64,000 nt of DNA from Plectrocnemia conspersa (Eukaryota; Arthropoda; Insecta; Trichoptera; Polycentropodidae), in contig VTFK01000150.1 of assembly GCA_009617715.1 (NCBI GenBank), positions 496,001 to 560,000 of the forward strand, written 5' to 3'. Numbering within the stretch: the stretch's first letter is position 1; every line of letters starts with the position of its first letter. The translations under genes and the position numbers were made by a program. Positions 25,201-36,670 of the stretch are shown here, piece by piece. The notes below the pieces were generated by a model. It was not told the origin of the DNA, ran no database searches, and worked only from the letters and a program-made list of their open reading frames with translations.

Positions 25201-28200
25201 GGTAACTCTTCTGCAAAAATCTAAGATACACTACAATAAGACAGAATAACCAATTTATCTATTACATATACATTTATATATAAAATATCAGTTAGATCAT
25301 CACAATGCATCAAACATAAATAGTTAAGTGCATTTTATGATTGCGTTTTATTTTTATAATACATAATCTGAACATCATACACTTAATTTACTTCCAACAC
25401 AACATGAATGATTGATACATTCAATGATTTTATTTATTTATTATAATTTTAGACATCACCTCCCCCCTATATACACGTTTTTTTAATATTTAGACACATT
25501 AAATATTTCATAAATGTTTTAATCATATTATAGTAAATAACATAGTGTTTTGATTTTATTTTATTAGGGAGGAGGAGTCCACTGGCTATTCTAGGGTAAG
25601 AACGTGAATCAAACGCATTTGTTAACCAATGATCAAACGAATGAATGTTTCGCATTTCATACTCACTGTATATTCATAACAATCTCTTAAAATTGTTATG
25701 AATCCATCATCATCATCATCATCATCATCTTCATAATATTATTTATTACTACAATACATTGCATTTGGTTTCACAGATGTACCAAATGTGTTGTAATTAG
25801 TGTTATTCATATCACAATCACATTGATTTCATAGAGTTTGCTGTTGACGTTCTGCTGATGTTGATTTCTGTGTATGGCTTGTCTTTATACTATTTGCATC
25901 TTGATGTTTGATCTGGAATTGCTCACACATAGGCACAAGTGTTCCCGTTTTACCGGATCCTAATGTATTCACGACTATAAAATAAGCTTTCGTTACTCGG
26001 ATTACAATGCCATTGAGAAATGGTCTATTCTGTAAAAATTTAATATTGAGTATCATTTTCCAAATTTGCATGAAAATGAACGACGAAGTTTATTGTTAAT
26101 ATATGTGTATGTTATTATTGTAATAAGAAAATTTTCATGACCCATTAAGGATTATTTATGTTGATGTTATCGTAGCTTGTATATTTCATTTTTATGCTTT
26201 ATCTAGCTAGGTTGTGTTATATTGTTAATAATATAAAAGGTCGTTTGTAAAATAATGGTCAATTTCAGTCCTCCAACGTTGAAGTACACCTATGCAGTTA
26301 CATATCAGGTTGTTCCATAAGCTTTTGCGTTTTTTAAGGTGCGGGTTAAATGAGTTAAAAATTAAAACGTGTAATATTTTTGCTAAGTATTCTCTATCTA
26401 TTTCTACCATTTTTTTTAGGTCTGATTCAAAAAATAATGTATTTTTGAAAGCAATAAATTCTTTTTGTTTTTTATATCCATTTTTATAAAATAGTTTTTT
26501 GACCTAAAAACTATTGCAGGGATCTAAATAGATGATAGTCGTTCGGAGCAATGTCTCATTAAGATTCATAGTATTTCACTAAATGACATGAATTTTTCTA
26601 GCCAAGTTCAAAGGGATCCCTGTTTAGAATCCACATCAAAAGCAATAGATCGTGCTGTCGCTGTAGCAGTGGAAATGCTCGATTATCTAGCGTTCATATT
26701 AAGACTTATTATAACAACATTACGACTTACAATAAGTGAGAATCGAATGGAACATATCTAAACCAAATTTTGATCAACATGAGAGCACAAAAAACAATTA
26801 TCCCTTCTCAGAAGTCAAAAATCTACATCAAAAGCAATAAAATCTTGCCATCGCCGTCACCGTTGCGTTCCCACTGCAAGGGCGCCGACACGATTTTATT
26901 GCTTTTGACGTGAATTTTTGACTTCTGAGAAGGGATAATTGTTTTTGCGCGCCCTCCTATTGACCAAAATTCGGTTTGAAAACATTTGACCAATACTCTC
27001 ATATCAGAAGTCTGTAGTGATATTGGTAAGGTAACATCAAAGTGTAGACAAACTATGTTGCAATATGTGAGATGCGAAATCTGTCCTGTACTTCTTTCGC
27101 TTATTTTCCCCTGAAAGAAATATTTTAGACGACCTAATAAAAGTTCGACAACTTTATTTAGTTTTAAAACTTTCACTAGGTTAGGTTTGGGTTTGAACAG
27201 CAGCTGGAGGTTTCGCGATTGTCAAATTGACTTTTAGATACATTTTAGAGCAGCTTATAATTTCATTAGTGCTTATCAGTTTAGGTATATTTTCGCTAGT
27301 AGAAATATATATCTACTGGTGAAAATTTATTTGGACTCTAGTGAAAATATATCTTCACTGAAAAATACATATGTAAACATGGAAAAGTTGAAAGCATAAA
27401 ATTGTTCTAGCACCTGCCATATAAAGATAACTCGATAATTTTTGATTTAGAATCAGGGACGTCATTTCAGCATTTTCCAGGGGAGGGGGGGTAAAAGTTC
27501 GACAGTCAGCGGTCGTTTTACTTAATATGGCTTAATTCAAGAGGAGAGGGCAAATGCTTCCACCTTTCCCACCACATCCAAATTACATCCCTGTTCATAT
27601 CCCATCAATTGCATAACATTATCTTATTGGGGTGTAATCTTGTTCTCAGCTGGATGGCCAAAATATCAGCTGTTCGGTTCGTGTTCCAAAAGGGTCGGTC
27701 TTAGCTCGCCTTCTGTTATGGTGGATGCTCTTTGTGGACGTCCAAGGGTTCTGCGACAGGGCGAAGTTCCAGGCAGGCGTCTCGAAAGTCTTCGCTGACG
27801 TAGGGTGGACTTTGGTGAAGTTCCTTGCTCCTGTCTCGATGGCGAGAGTGATGTGATTTTGTATGGGAACTCAAACAATTTTTAAGTTTTCTCACGATAT
27901 CGTCTCCCTTGCAAGGTGCAATATTCTTCATCCCAGATTTTATTATAAAATAATCCGTGACGTATTAAAAGTAAGATGTCGTTTCCCTTTTTTAGTGGGA
28001 TTGTAGGTTTCAGACTAGTCTGTTTAACTTTTAATTCAGGAAGACGTAAAATATCATTGCTCTGTTTGCAAACTCCTCTAATTCTTGGTTGCGCTTGATT
28101 GGTATATCCTTTTCCGGCTCCCCTAATTCTTGGCCGCTCTTGATTGGTATATCCAGCGCGTCGGCGAGGAGTTGATTAGACATGTGAAAATGTTTTATTC

Positions 28201-31200
28201 CTCGCTTCCAGAGCAAAAAATCCAAAAAAAGTCATTAAACTGTGGTCCTCACAGACTCAAAAATAAATCATTCTGTTTTAGAATAATTTATAATTGGCGT
28301 ATTGAGATTCGATGTGCGAGATTTTCCTTAGACAATTTATATATACAATCCATATTCTGTAAATTAACACCTTTGAGCTTTTGTGCTGGCTTCTGTATTA
28401 GCAATCTCGGACCTGCTTTGAAGGCAGCCCTAATATCCTCACTAAAACCCCTAATTACTACCCGCCCTTATGTAGATATTCAATGTCAAAATACCCGGAG
28501 CGAAATTCTTGGAACCACATTTAACACTTTCTAAATTTAATGGCATTCCTGCCCATTGAATTACTGATGTTTTTAACTGCTCTTGTCTCATTAAGACCGA
28601 GTTGAAACTCATAAAGAATCATAATATAGTTTAACTGAGATTATTTTATATTTTATTTCCACTGTCATTGTTGATTTAGAGTTGAAAATATCGCGTAACT
28701 AAATAGCATTATTGATACCACTGTTGTTAACAAACACCGAAAGAATAGTGAAATTATGGTTAATTTATAAAATGTTGTACATTTTCAAATGTGAGAAAAT
28801 AAACGCAAAGACTTATGGGACAACCTGATACATTTCAAGTTCGGTAATTAAAGATGATAAACATGATAGAAAAATAAATTAAAACTAAACTGTGTTATTG
28901 AGGAAAACAATAAAGTAATTTCGTTTTTTGTGTGGTATAAATAGATTCATAGAAGCACAAAAAGCTTTAGTTTTGGCAGGTAGATACTACAAAACCTGTC
29001 GTTAAACATCAAAGGTCAAACAAGGTCTATCATCAGCGAAGAAGATGGGTAGGCACTATTTGCCCTATCAGTTTTGGTTTCGCCAAAACATCTGAATGAT
29101 TAAAGAACCAAACGAAACTCCATTTTCTTTTACATTTTTTCGTAATCTTTAATACATACTATCTCAATTTCTGGTGATTGTAAACCAAATACCTATTAAG
29201 ATGTAGATATATTGCTTTCAGCTGGCGTTTGACCATTTTTTAAATGATTGGACCACTTTTTAATCCATATATCATTCATGGTTTTAATGTAATTGATTGT
29301 TTTTGTCGAAATTTATTTAAAATTTTGTTCAACACATTCGGCATTTTGGTTCGAACCACAGGCTATGAGTTTGACTATTGCGACTATCTACGATGCGGTC
29401 AGTGTGATCTGATAAACAGCCACTAATGCTTGATAAAGTGTATTAAATTTAGGTGTTACTTAAATTACTGAAATGCTACTTCTTTTTCGCAAGCTTATGG
29501 TCACAGGCAGCTAAACTGTGAGTCAACTATTTAACAGCTATTTACACATAAAATAAGAAAACGAGTCAAATAAAAGCCTTAATTGTCTTATATTTCGTAA
29601 TTTATTGAACAATATTGTAGTCCGACTTTTGCCGGACCTGAATAAAAATGTGAAAATAACTGGGGACGAGATCGGGCGATTACGGTGGATCTTGAATCGT
29701 TGCAATCATTGAGTATTGTCGTCATGTTGCAACAGAATACCTGTACTCGGAAGTCCAAATAATTCAGATTTGATTATTGGTTGAAGATAATTCTTAATAA
29801 GGTGTAATATGGTTATTTAGTAAATATTGAATGTTTCGTGTCGTAGTGACGTTTTGCATTATATTTTTTGAGGACAGATAGTGTTTCTTTGCAAATTAAA
29901 CAAATTGCCTTATTTTCAGCGTCAATTATGAAATATTGAAGTCTCCATTGCTCTCTAAATGCTCTGCATACACTGTCTATTTTTATTTTCTTAAAGAAAA
30001 TAAAACAATTTGATGTGTTTATGTACGAGTACTAAAATAGTTTGTAATTTACTTGTACAAACTTGTTATCGAAACAGAATGCACTTGACACGTTCGCTCT
30101 GTATCGGTCAACTGACTGTGTACAATATTGAGAAATTTAAGATCTTGTCACGCCAGAGTATGTAGGTGCCGCCCAACTTTGACGTTTAAAAAACAAAATG
30201 TAAGAGATATTATTAATACAATTCATGAAAAATTATGTGCATTATATATTTTCCATTTACGTAATTCAATATTGGGTTGTGTCCCGTCGGCCTTTGAAAA
30301 ATTGTTAATCTGGCTTGCTATTCAAAACTGTTGAGAACCCTGATCTATAGTATCAATTTTTCTGGAAAAGCTTGCTGATGTGCTGCACAAACTTGCAGCA
30401 CTTTCTTGAACTGCTATGATGTACTCTGTGTGCCTGACCTGGTCGAGTCGAGAAAGGTCATTTTGGAATTTTATGGCACACTCATACATTTGACATGATT
30501 AGTTTTATCCCTTCACTATTCAAAAACGTATGTCAGAGTACTGCTTTACTTTGATGCATATTGCAAGTGTGGCGAAAATTTTGAGTCACTACTATGCCTG
30601 ATTTGTTTTGACCTTATATGCTGTTTTTATAATTAATTATATAGTTTTTGTGTAACAATCTTTTAACTGCTTCACGGTCACGGTACTTTTTTAAAATTAC
30701 TCAAAAACGTCTGGATACATCCTTTTCTATGCAGCAGTATAAAAATATTAAAAATGTTCCTACAATTTTTTTTAACAAAAAAAGGCTGATACTTTTCATC
30801 GAAATTTGGTGATTTTTAAGATGAGAATTTACAAAATACAAATTTCTGATCTAACTCAGGCATGACCGGGAAGGAGTTAAATGACGCATGGTTTAACATG
30901 AGAATTGCTCAACAATTCACAAATGAGTCGGAAATAATTATTCACAGCATCAGCCTAAAGCCTATAATTTCAAAATGTATCTCGAGTTGTCAACTTATTC
31001 ACGCCTATATGTAATACTGCTGCCAATTTATAGGACAATATAGCAGTGTTTTTAAATTTTTTTGCACTTTTAAGGTTTTTATTTGACTCACCTTCTTATG
31101 TATATAAGTATATAAAAATGTATATTTTGCTTATAAAGAATAGCTAAATTAATTATTTTATTATTAAAAAGAAAATTTCGAACTTCATATGTGTATCTTT

Positions 31201-32033
31201 TATATATTTTTAACCAACTTTTTGAAATTGGCCATTATATTATTAACAACCTACATATGATCATATGCATATATTATCTGCTTTGTATGTGTAATCGTAT
31301 ATATTTTTTATGATTAATAAATAAATTTTGCTTATGCTTCAGCTCATACGATGAAACCGACGACGATTGCCTCTCTCCGAACCTCGATGAACTTCTCTCA
31401 ACTGAAATCGTGGAGGACTCGAGCATTGCCAGCTCGGCCGGACCAAACAGCAAGCATTCACCGTCGCGGCAATACGACAAACCGAACGGTTACGTGAACC
31501 TCACATCAGTGTACACGACGCCAGTCCTCGAACGCGCCATCCTGACAAAGACCGGAGATCAATACAACAAAAACGGTTATCTCGAGCAACAGCAGTCGGG
31601 TCTCGGCTCGCCCACCAAATCGGAAAAGAGTGCCAATACTAGTTTTCTATATAGCCAGTTATTATCGCCTCAGAAGAAAGCGTTACCGATCAAGGATTAC
31701 GCAGACGTCGGCAACTTTCAAAGCACGTCTATTTACGCCAATCTGTTGAATGAGAGCCTTGCGAATTCCGCGAACGTTGATTATAATAACGGCTCACCAA
31801 ATACTCTGGGTAGCAGTCCTCTGAACAAGCTCTCGTTCACGAGCGGCATAAATAAGATATCGGATAACTACGAGAAAGCAATAAGCAATGTGTCTCAAAA
31901 AGAGATGTCCGCCATGAATAGATTAGGCATATTTAAAAAAGACGGTAACGGTGCGAAAAGTTTTAAAAAGTCAAAAACGGAGGAGGACGACGAAGCCGAT
32001 TACGCGAGAGACAGCGACGAATGCTCTATATAA
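19237..32033 (+). CDS. PPP2R3A: PP2A regulatory subunit B'' (PPP2R3A/PR72-PR130 family), 5' partial
   Basis: Calcium-binding subunit that directs the PP2A core enzyme to its substrates. Ten exons join with matching phases: 19237-19464, 22582-22718, 22789-22966, 23033-23175, 23427-23527, 23598-23784, 23862-23988, 24058-24231, 24359-24441, 31343-32033. They give 682 residues before the stop, without a start. Residues 1-76 are Ala/Ser/Arg-rich. Residues 77-450 are the conserved core, with TFLKD-like, [20 protein letters not shown] and [10 protein letters not shown] segments. A non-canonical EF-hand lies at about 244-255 and a canonical one, [12 protein letters not shown], at 328-339. The [20 protein letters not shown] motif is intact. 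The tail (453-682) is Ser/Asn-rich and acidic at its end, longer than in vertebrate PR72. The first exon listed starts at a splice acceptor, so upstream exons lie in an unrecognised place or outside the window. Confidence 0.93.
19465..22581 (+). other. intron 1 of the PP2A subunit gene (as reconstructed)
   Basis: Flanked by a GTTAGT donor and a TTTTATAG acceptor, both in phase 0. It contains the unclassified element at 20735-21455. A 109-codon frame beginning with ATG at 22208 ends just before the next exon. It is AT-driven, rich in Ile/Phe/Asn, and has no motif I recognise, so I do not call it a gene. Confidence 0.7.
20735..21455. mobile_element. unclassified element with opposed GGTCAGAAT arrays
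   Basis: On the left the 9-mer GGTCAGAAT occurs at 20775, 20795 and 20856, with variants at 20835 (GGTTAAAAT) and 20884 (GTTCAGAAT). On the right its inverse, ATTCTGACC, occurs at 21319, 21364, 21387 and 21410. Opposed arrays of a short motif at both ends are the usual layout of transposase-binding sites in DNA transposons. TATATATAG flanks both suggested ends and could be a 9-bp target duplication, but it is low-complexity. No terminal inverted repeat or transposase frame is seen, so boundaries and family are uncertain. Confidence 0.6.
25568..25595 (+). CDS. candidate alternative 28-nt microexon of the PP2A subunit
   Basis: A pyrimidine-rich tract and TTATTAG acceptor precede GGAGGAGGAGTCC...TCTAGG, followed by a strong GTAAGA donor. 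Joined to the previous exon it reads Ala then EEESTGYSR. Because 28 is not a multiple of three, continuing into the last exon gives Leu-Ile-Arg and a stop. Inclusion would therefore replace the 230-residue tail by a 12-residue end. Weaker internal acceptors would give 24 or 21 nt and stay in frame. The splice signals are seen; use of the exon is inference. Confidence 0.4.
25705..25729. repeat. (CAT)8 microsatellite
   Basis: Eight uninterrupted CAT triplets. Immediately before it, ATTCATAACAAT (25672-25683) and its exact inverse (25692-25703) form a 12-bp stem with an 8-nt loop. Confidence 0.95.
26365..26570 (-). pseudogene. mariner transposase C-terminal remnant
   Basis: On the - strand the DNA encodes the segment around APNDYHLF and continues to a [14 protein letters not shown] end, close to the expected last residues of a mariner transposase, then the terminal repeat. 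Frame breaks are present. It is nearly identical at DNA level to the fragment at 11395-11685, which is on the opposite strand. Confidence 0.8.
26625..26995. repeat. foldback-repeat family, palindromic copy 2
   Basis: Two copies of the repeat core face each other: 26758-26845 on the + strand and 26890-26976 on the - strand, separated by about 45 bases that contain GCGTTCCCACTGCAAG. The arms share ATTATCCCTTCTCAGAAGTC and CAAAAGCAATAAAAT. A third, partial copy lies directly upstream (26625-26690). The arrangement makes a large potential hairpin and explains the 117-codon open frame at 26823-27176 on the - strand, which I do not call a gene. Confidence 0.8.
27460..27593. mobile_element. possible short hAT-like MITE remnant
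   Basis: CAGGGACGTCATTT at the left and AAATTACATCCCTG at the right are inverted with two mismatches. The left end continues into a G-run. Some hAT families have such CAGGG(A/G)(C/T)GT ends followed by G-rich DNA. No 8-bp target duplication is visible, so the call is tentative. It sits inside the split mariner. Confidence 0.35.
27640..27935 (-). other. unrecognised GC-richer insert in the mariner
   Basis: About half GC, in contrast with its surroundings. On the - strand two overlapping frames (71 and 70 codons) are rich in Arg, His, Pro and Ser (segments such as [15 protein letters not shown] and [14 protein letters not shown]). I recognise no family. The composition suggests a fragment of a host transcript or of another mobile element inserted into the mariner. 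Confidence 0.4.
28074..28154 (-). repeat. two 36-bp direct repeats, 45-bp period
   Basis: Units at 28074-28109 and 28119-28154 share AATTCTTGG and CTTGATTGGTATATCC, with a few substitutions between. On the - strand they lie in frame in a 64-codon open reading frame as [15 protein letters not shown] followed by [13 protein letters not shown]. No known repeat protein is recognised. Confidence 0.7.
28445..28625 (-). pseudogene. mariner transposase N-terminal remnant
   Basis: On the - strand the frame reads [19 protein letters not shown], then a stop, then [14 protein letters not shown]. This matches the paired-like helix-turn-helix of mariner transposases (usual form F..G.NA.EAA..IN ... QRWF.KFRSGDFSLED). 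An in-frame stop lies between the two halves. Together with the C-terminal remnant near the other end it confirms the element's orientation. Confidence 0.82.
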
Positions 32034-35000
32034 AATAAATTTAACCCACTCAATGCCATTACATAGAATAATGATAATAACGATTAACAATGTATATTTT
32101 ATTAGCGATTGATTAACAAAAATATCAGAGGTTAGGTTAGATTATGTGTACGTCTCATACTGATGATATTATTGATCTTTATCTATTCTTAATATATTGT
32201 ATTATATACATTATTTGCGTGAATGTGTCAGTGTGAGCTAGTATATGCGCTATGTGTGTTTTTTGTCTAACCTCTTTACTCCTTTAGCGAAACATAGTTT
32301 TATAACATATACCATTGATTCCTTATTAAATTAGGCCAAATATGATGAACGATATGCACGTTGATACATTTGTTTGACAAATGTTCGTTTATTCGTTTGA
32401 TGTTGTAGTAGCGAATCGGTTATTTTTTGCGTTAAGTGTTAATGATAATCATTATAATGTTATGTTGATGTTTATATAAAATTATAATTAAAATATCATA
32501 TCGGTTGTTCAAATCACTTCTCGAAAGTAGCAAAATATACCGCTACAAAAATATTTTCTTAAACTTCAACTCTTAAATGTGTATTCTCGTAGCTCTTGAC
32601 GAATTAATAACGGATAGTATTTTGTGAGATAGCGATAGACGTACGATTATTATCAATCTAGGAGTTAATTGTGTATTTATAACGTATAACACGGTGTGTC
32701 TGTGTGGTATATTGAAGTGATACGGTTAAAACAGGATTGTAACTTTGAAGCGCCCACGTTTTATAATACAAATTTTCTAGGTTAAAAAAACTTAGCTGTA
32801 ATCCGTTATCGGACAGAAATGTGTGTATCAAGAATCGCCTTTCGACGTCACCAAGCCTTATTGGGTAGGCTTAATTTTAAACGAACAAACGTAGAATACA
32901 ATATTTTGTTATAAATACTATAAAACACTAGCAGACTATTGATTTTTGGCAATACGATTACGATAATTAATGAAGAAAAAATCTAATGTTTTTTATACAC
33001 TCTCAGATCAAAAATGAATATGTATATTATATATATTTTTTTACGTTCAACAATATTTAATGATAGTGAATAACACAAGAGTAGATTTGTAGTGATTTTG
33101 TAATATTTCGTGTCTAATTAATATAGTTCTTTTCACTATAAAAAATAATAGATCTGATGCCATATATCATATATATGTATAAAAAAAAATACCTCGCTTA
33201 TATATTTGTTTGTCGCGTATAAGTCATTGAGTTTCAAAAATTATTATAACATTTTAATTTTCCGGTTTAGAATTATAATTTTTACTCTTACTAATTTTAT
33301 CCCATAAAACAATTTGTTTACCATGTAAAAAAATAGTATGAAAATCAACCGTAGTAAAATCTATCAATAGTAGAATCGCTTCTTAAAAAAAACATTATAA
33401 AGAGTTTCATAATCTTCCTTATATAATCTAGAATCAATATCAGACATATATTTTTTTCTTGTAAAAAAATATTATATTCATATAAACAGAAATGTGGAGC
33501 AAATGAGCATTGTTTTAGTCGTGTCTGGATTCTGCCCTAATTTCTAATTTGTCTGGACTTAACCATTGGATTATACTAAAATTTAGTTGAAGTTATCTTT
33601 TAAAAAAAACATTTCAAAATTCTATGTTATTTAAAATGTCAAGATGTCGTAAGAAAATAAGACAAGTCCAGTCAAATTCTTTTCATTCTCAGATACTGTA
33701 TGCGCAGATTTGTTGGTCTTATTATTTCGACTTCATACAAAAAAAACTGCATATTTTAATGGATCGTTTTTATTTAATATCATATTAACTAAAATATTAA
33801 AAAAAAGTTGACAATTTTTTGTGTATCTAGATAACACATTACGTACATCCCATCACCATCTATCGGCCTTACTATGCACATTCATTAATCCCTAATTTAT
33901 CTAAAAGTCTTCTGAAGTTTTTCTGCTAATATTTGGCCTTAAAATAGTCTCGCCCTGTTTAAATTAGCTCCAGTCTTTTTATAAACACAAATTTTATTGG
34001 TACATGGTACACTGATGCAAAAAGAAAAAAAAACAGATTTGCTTTAAAACGTTGAATAATAAAAATTATTAATTAAAAATATTTTTTTTGTCACAATTAT
34101 CGTCAAAAGGTACCGGTGTTTAACGTGTTAACCCTTTAGTTGCCGAATTCCTATACATCGCCATTGCTATTTTGACGAGAATTGGCAGATTTGATGTCAT
34201 TATTGAAAAAAAATATATGCAAATTTTGCTATATTTTTCAGATAAAGATAAAATGTTGGTATTTTCAATATTTTATTTTCAAAAAAGCATGAAGCTAATC
34301 CTAAATTTTTTTTGTATATATTTATGAAGAACGTATTGTTTCATTATAAGACCATTAAAATGCATTCAAACAGATTTTGCTACTCAATGACTTATGTGCG
34401 TTAAGTAGATAATACACATAATTTATTCAATTCATACTAAGATTGATTAAAAATCCATTTATAAACACAAATGCAAGCTTTTACCGTATTTTCAAAATAA
34501 TATTCAAATACATATATTTTTAGATATTCACCAGATAATATTTTTTTATCACATTTGATTCTTATGAAATCAGCCTCAATCGAGTTAAAGTCCGTAACAA
34601 TCAAAGAGCGAATTGTACATAAGAAAATATTCACATAGGATTACAAGTTTATAGAATCACTTTTTGTATCGGAGATGTAATATTTTTGCCACTTTTTTTG
34701 TAACAATGACTTAAATTTAATGGCTTACCTAGTATATAGTTGAACATTAGTAATATACATACGATCGAGTAATTTTTTTATCATTCAACGTAACTATAAA
34801 AATAGTGTTTCTAGAGTTAAAATTTCAATCGATACCTCATGTGTATATATAGTTAAATATGCAAGCAAGGTGAACCGATATCATTTTATATGTTTCAATC
34901 ATGAGCTTTATAAATTCGGTGACGGCGATTAGTTGCTGATGTTACTATACAAAATGTGCTATTGTCAATTATCGTAATATCATAATGTGTTTTATTTTGT

Positions 35001-36670
35001 TTGTTTAATGAAAAAATATACGAATACACACCACAAGCTATACATTAACTAGAATTTGATAAGAACATTGATTATATAATTGTTTGATACTTTACGAACA
35101 TCGCATATGTATAAGATGACTCAAAAATCAGTAATGATTTTGTGTCAATTTATATTAATGCGGTCGACCGTCTTCCATTACTTTTTGTACTTTGTAATAT
35201 CAGCTTCCAAGTTACACTAATTTTTTTCTGTTATTATTATAGTTTGTTTATAGGCGATTGTTGTCTGAAAATTCTACCCATAAGGTGTTCGATTTAAGGA
35301 GTGAGACTTATAAAAATAATATTGTAATTTGTATTATTTTTTTTAATTTTAGACACTGCTCTCTTTTTGCTATATATAATAATAAATTATGTGGTATAAT
35401 TATACATATATACGATTATGAAATATTTGCCATAAAAAGATATTATTAATCAATAGATATTACCGATCTAGTCGATATGTGCTAATATATTATTAACATT
35501 TTTCTTCTTTTATATAATAGTATATTTATTTAAGAAACATTCTGCGCCATCATAAATGTTACGTTAAATAACAAATTTCATATTTATAACACTCGTACCA
35601 AAGACATTTTTATTTTATTTTATTTTATTTTTTTATTTATTTTTTCATATACAGTTCATACCAAAGTTAATAATATCCGGTTTTTTGAATCAATTCATTT
35701 TTAATATAAATTAACAAAATTAAACATAACCAAGAACTTTAATTATATAAATTATATAAATGACTAATATTCTTCGGTATTATTAATGAATAATTTATTA
35801 ATGTTTTTTATTATCATTATTATAATTGTATTAATTATTAAACGCTAGTTTTGTGCATATGGCAGACTTTTGATGAATGAAAACCGAATCGAAAGTACAG
35901 AAGTGCCTAAAAAAAACGGAGTTATCAATTTCGATTTGAAATGAAAAACACAGCAGGAAACACCTCAGTTACCTCGAGTGTGAAATTATTCACCGTTTAC
36001 CGTGTGACTTATGAATAAATTGTTAGTATGGAGCCGGTATGTTGTCAATCCTGACGCCGAAAGGATCGTAATCGTAAACGACGATGAACACGCAAGACTT
36101 ATTAGACTATGGACGAACGTTTAGTCGTACTAATTAGATTGATTCCTTTTTAAATATGTTTAAATTAAGTTTAGTGGTATCCGGAAGTGAAAGTTTTTGT
36201 ATTAGACGGTGATGTTTGTTGTTTTTTTTTTGCCTTTTTTCATCATACAGTAGTTTTTTTGTACAAAATACATATTGATATAAGATTTTTAAAGTATACA
36301 TACACATATACACAGTGTGTTTATTTACCAATTTTGATTGAAACCGATTGTATTTATTACTTTTTAACATTTGTTTTGTATTATTTGTGAATTTTTATGT
36401 AATATATTTATTATTAAAACAAATATATATTATTATTATTATGTATATCTCTCGAATCTTCATTTTAATGAAAGATTATTAGCAAGCGATTTATAATTAC
36501 TAACCTGAATAATTTTAATATCAGGTGTATTAAAAATCAATTAATTGTATTAATCTGAAAAAAATGAATAAAACGAAATTATAAAAAAAAACGTTTTAGT
36601 TATTTTTATACATTACTTAATAAACTAAGTTCTATGAAATCACAGTATATAATATTAAATAATATAATAG
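32034..36670. other. 3' UTR and intergenic stretch between convergent genes
   Basis: The PP2A subunit stop (+) and the glucosidase stop (-) face each other across this AT-rich stretch. AATAAA signals for the + strand gene occur at 32034, directly after the stop, and at 36567, among others. For the - strand gene the nearest downstream signal I noted is at 36407-36412. No coding frame is credible. A patch at 35930-36130 is a little GC-richer without an open frame. Confidence 0.65.

Larger units (their letters stand above)
26305..28828 (-). mobile_element. mariner element split by nested insertions
   Basis: The ends are TCAGGTTGTTCCATAAG at the left and, read inward, TCAGGTTGTCCCATAAG at the right; 22 of 25 terminal positions match. 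Both sides are flanked by TA, the mariner target duplication. The transposase runs on the - strand: an N-terminal helix-turn-helix part lies near the right end, and the part after the last catalytic aspartate lies near the left end. At 2.5 kb it is about twice the usual mariner length of 1.3 kb. The excess is accounted for by a foldback repeat at 26625-26995 and unrecognised DNA at about 27000-28400. Dead copy. Confidence 0.88.
24442..31342 (+). other. last intron of the PP2A subunit gene, 6.9 kb
   Basis: GTAAGT donor and CTTCAG acceptor, both leaving phase 2, so the GC at the end of one exon completes with C to give Ala. It hosts a candidate 28-nt microexon (25568-25595), a CAT microsatellite, and a nested mariner (26305-28828). 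The rest, including 28830-31342, is AT-rich, with short motif-less open frames only. Confidence 0.8.

Noticed and set aside
26225..26304. Apparent continuation of the mariner transposase frame ([14 protein letters not shown]) past the terminal repeat
   Set aside because: It lies outside the TA-flanked terminus; the true transposase end is before the terminal repeat, so the resemblance is coincidental.
26823..27176. 117-codon open frame on the - strand
   Set aside because: It runs through an arm of the foldback repeat; the frame reflects repeat sequence rather than a protein.
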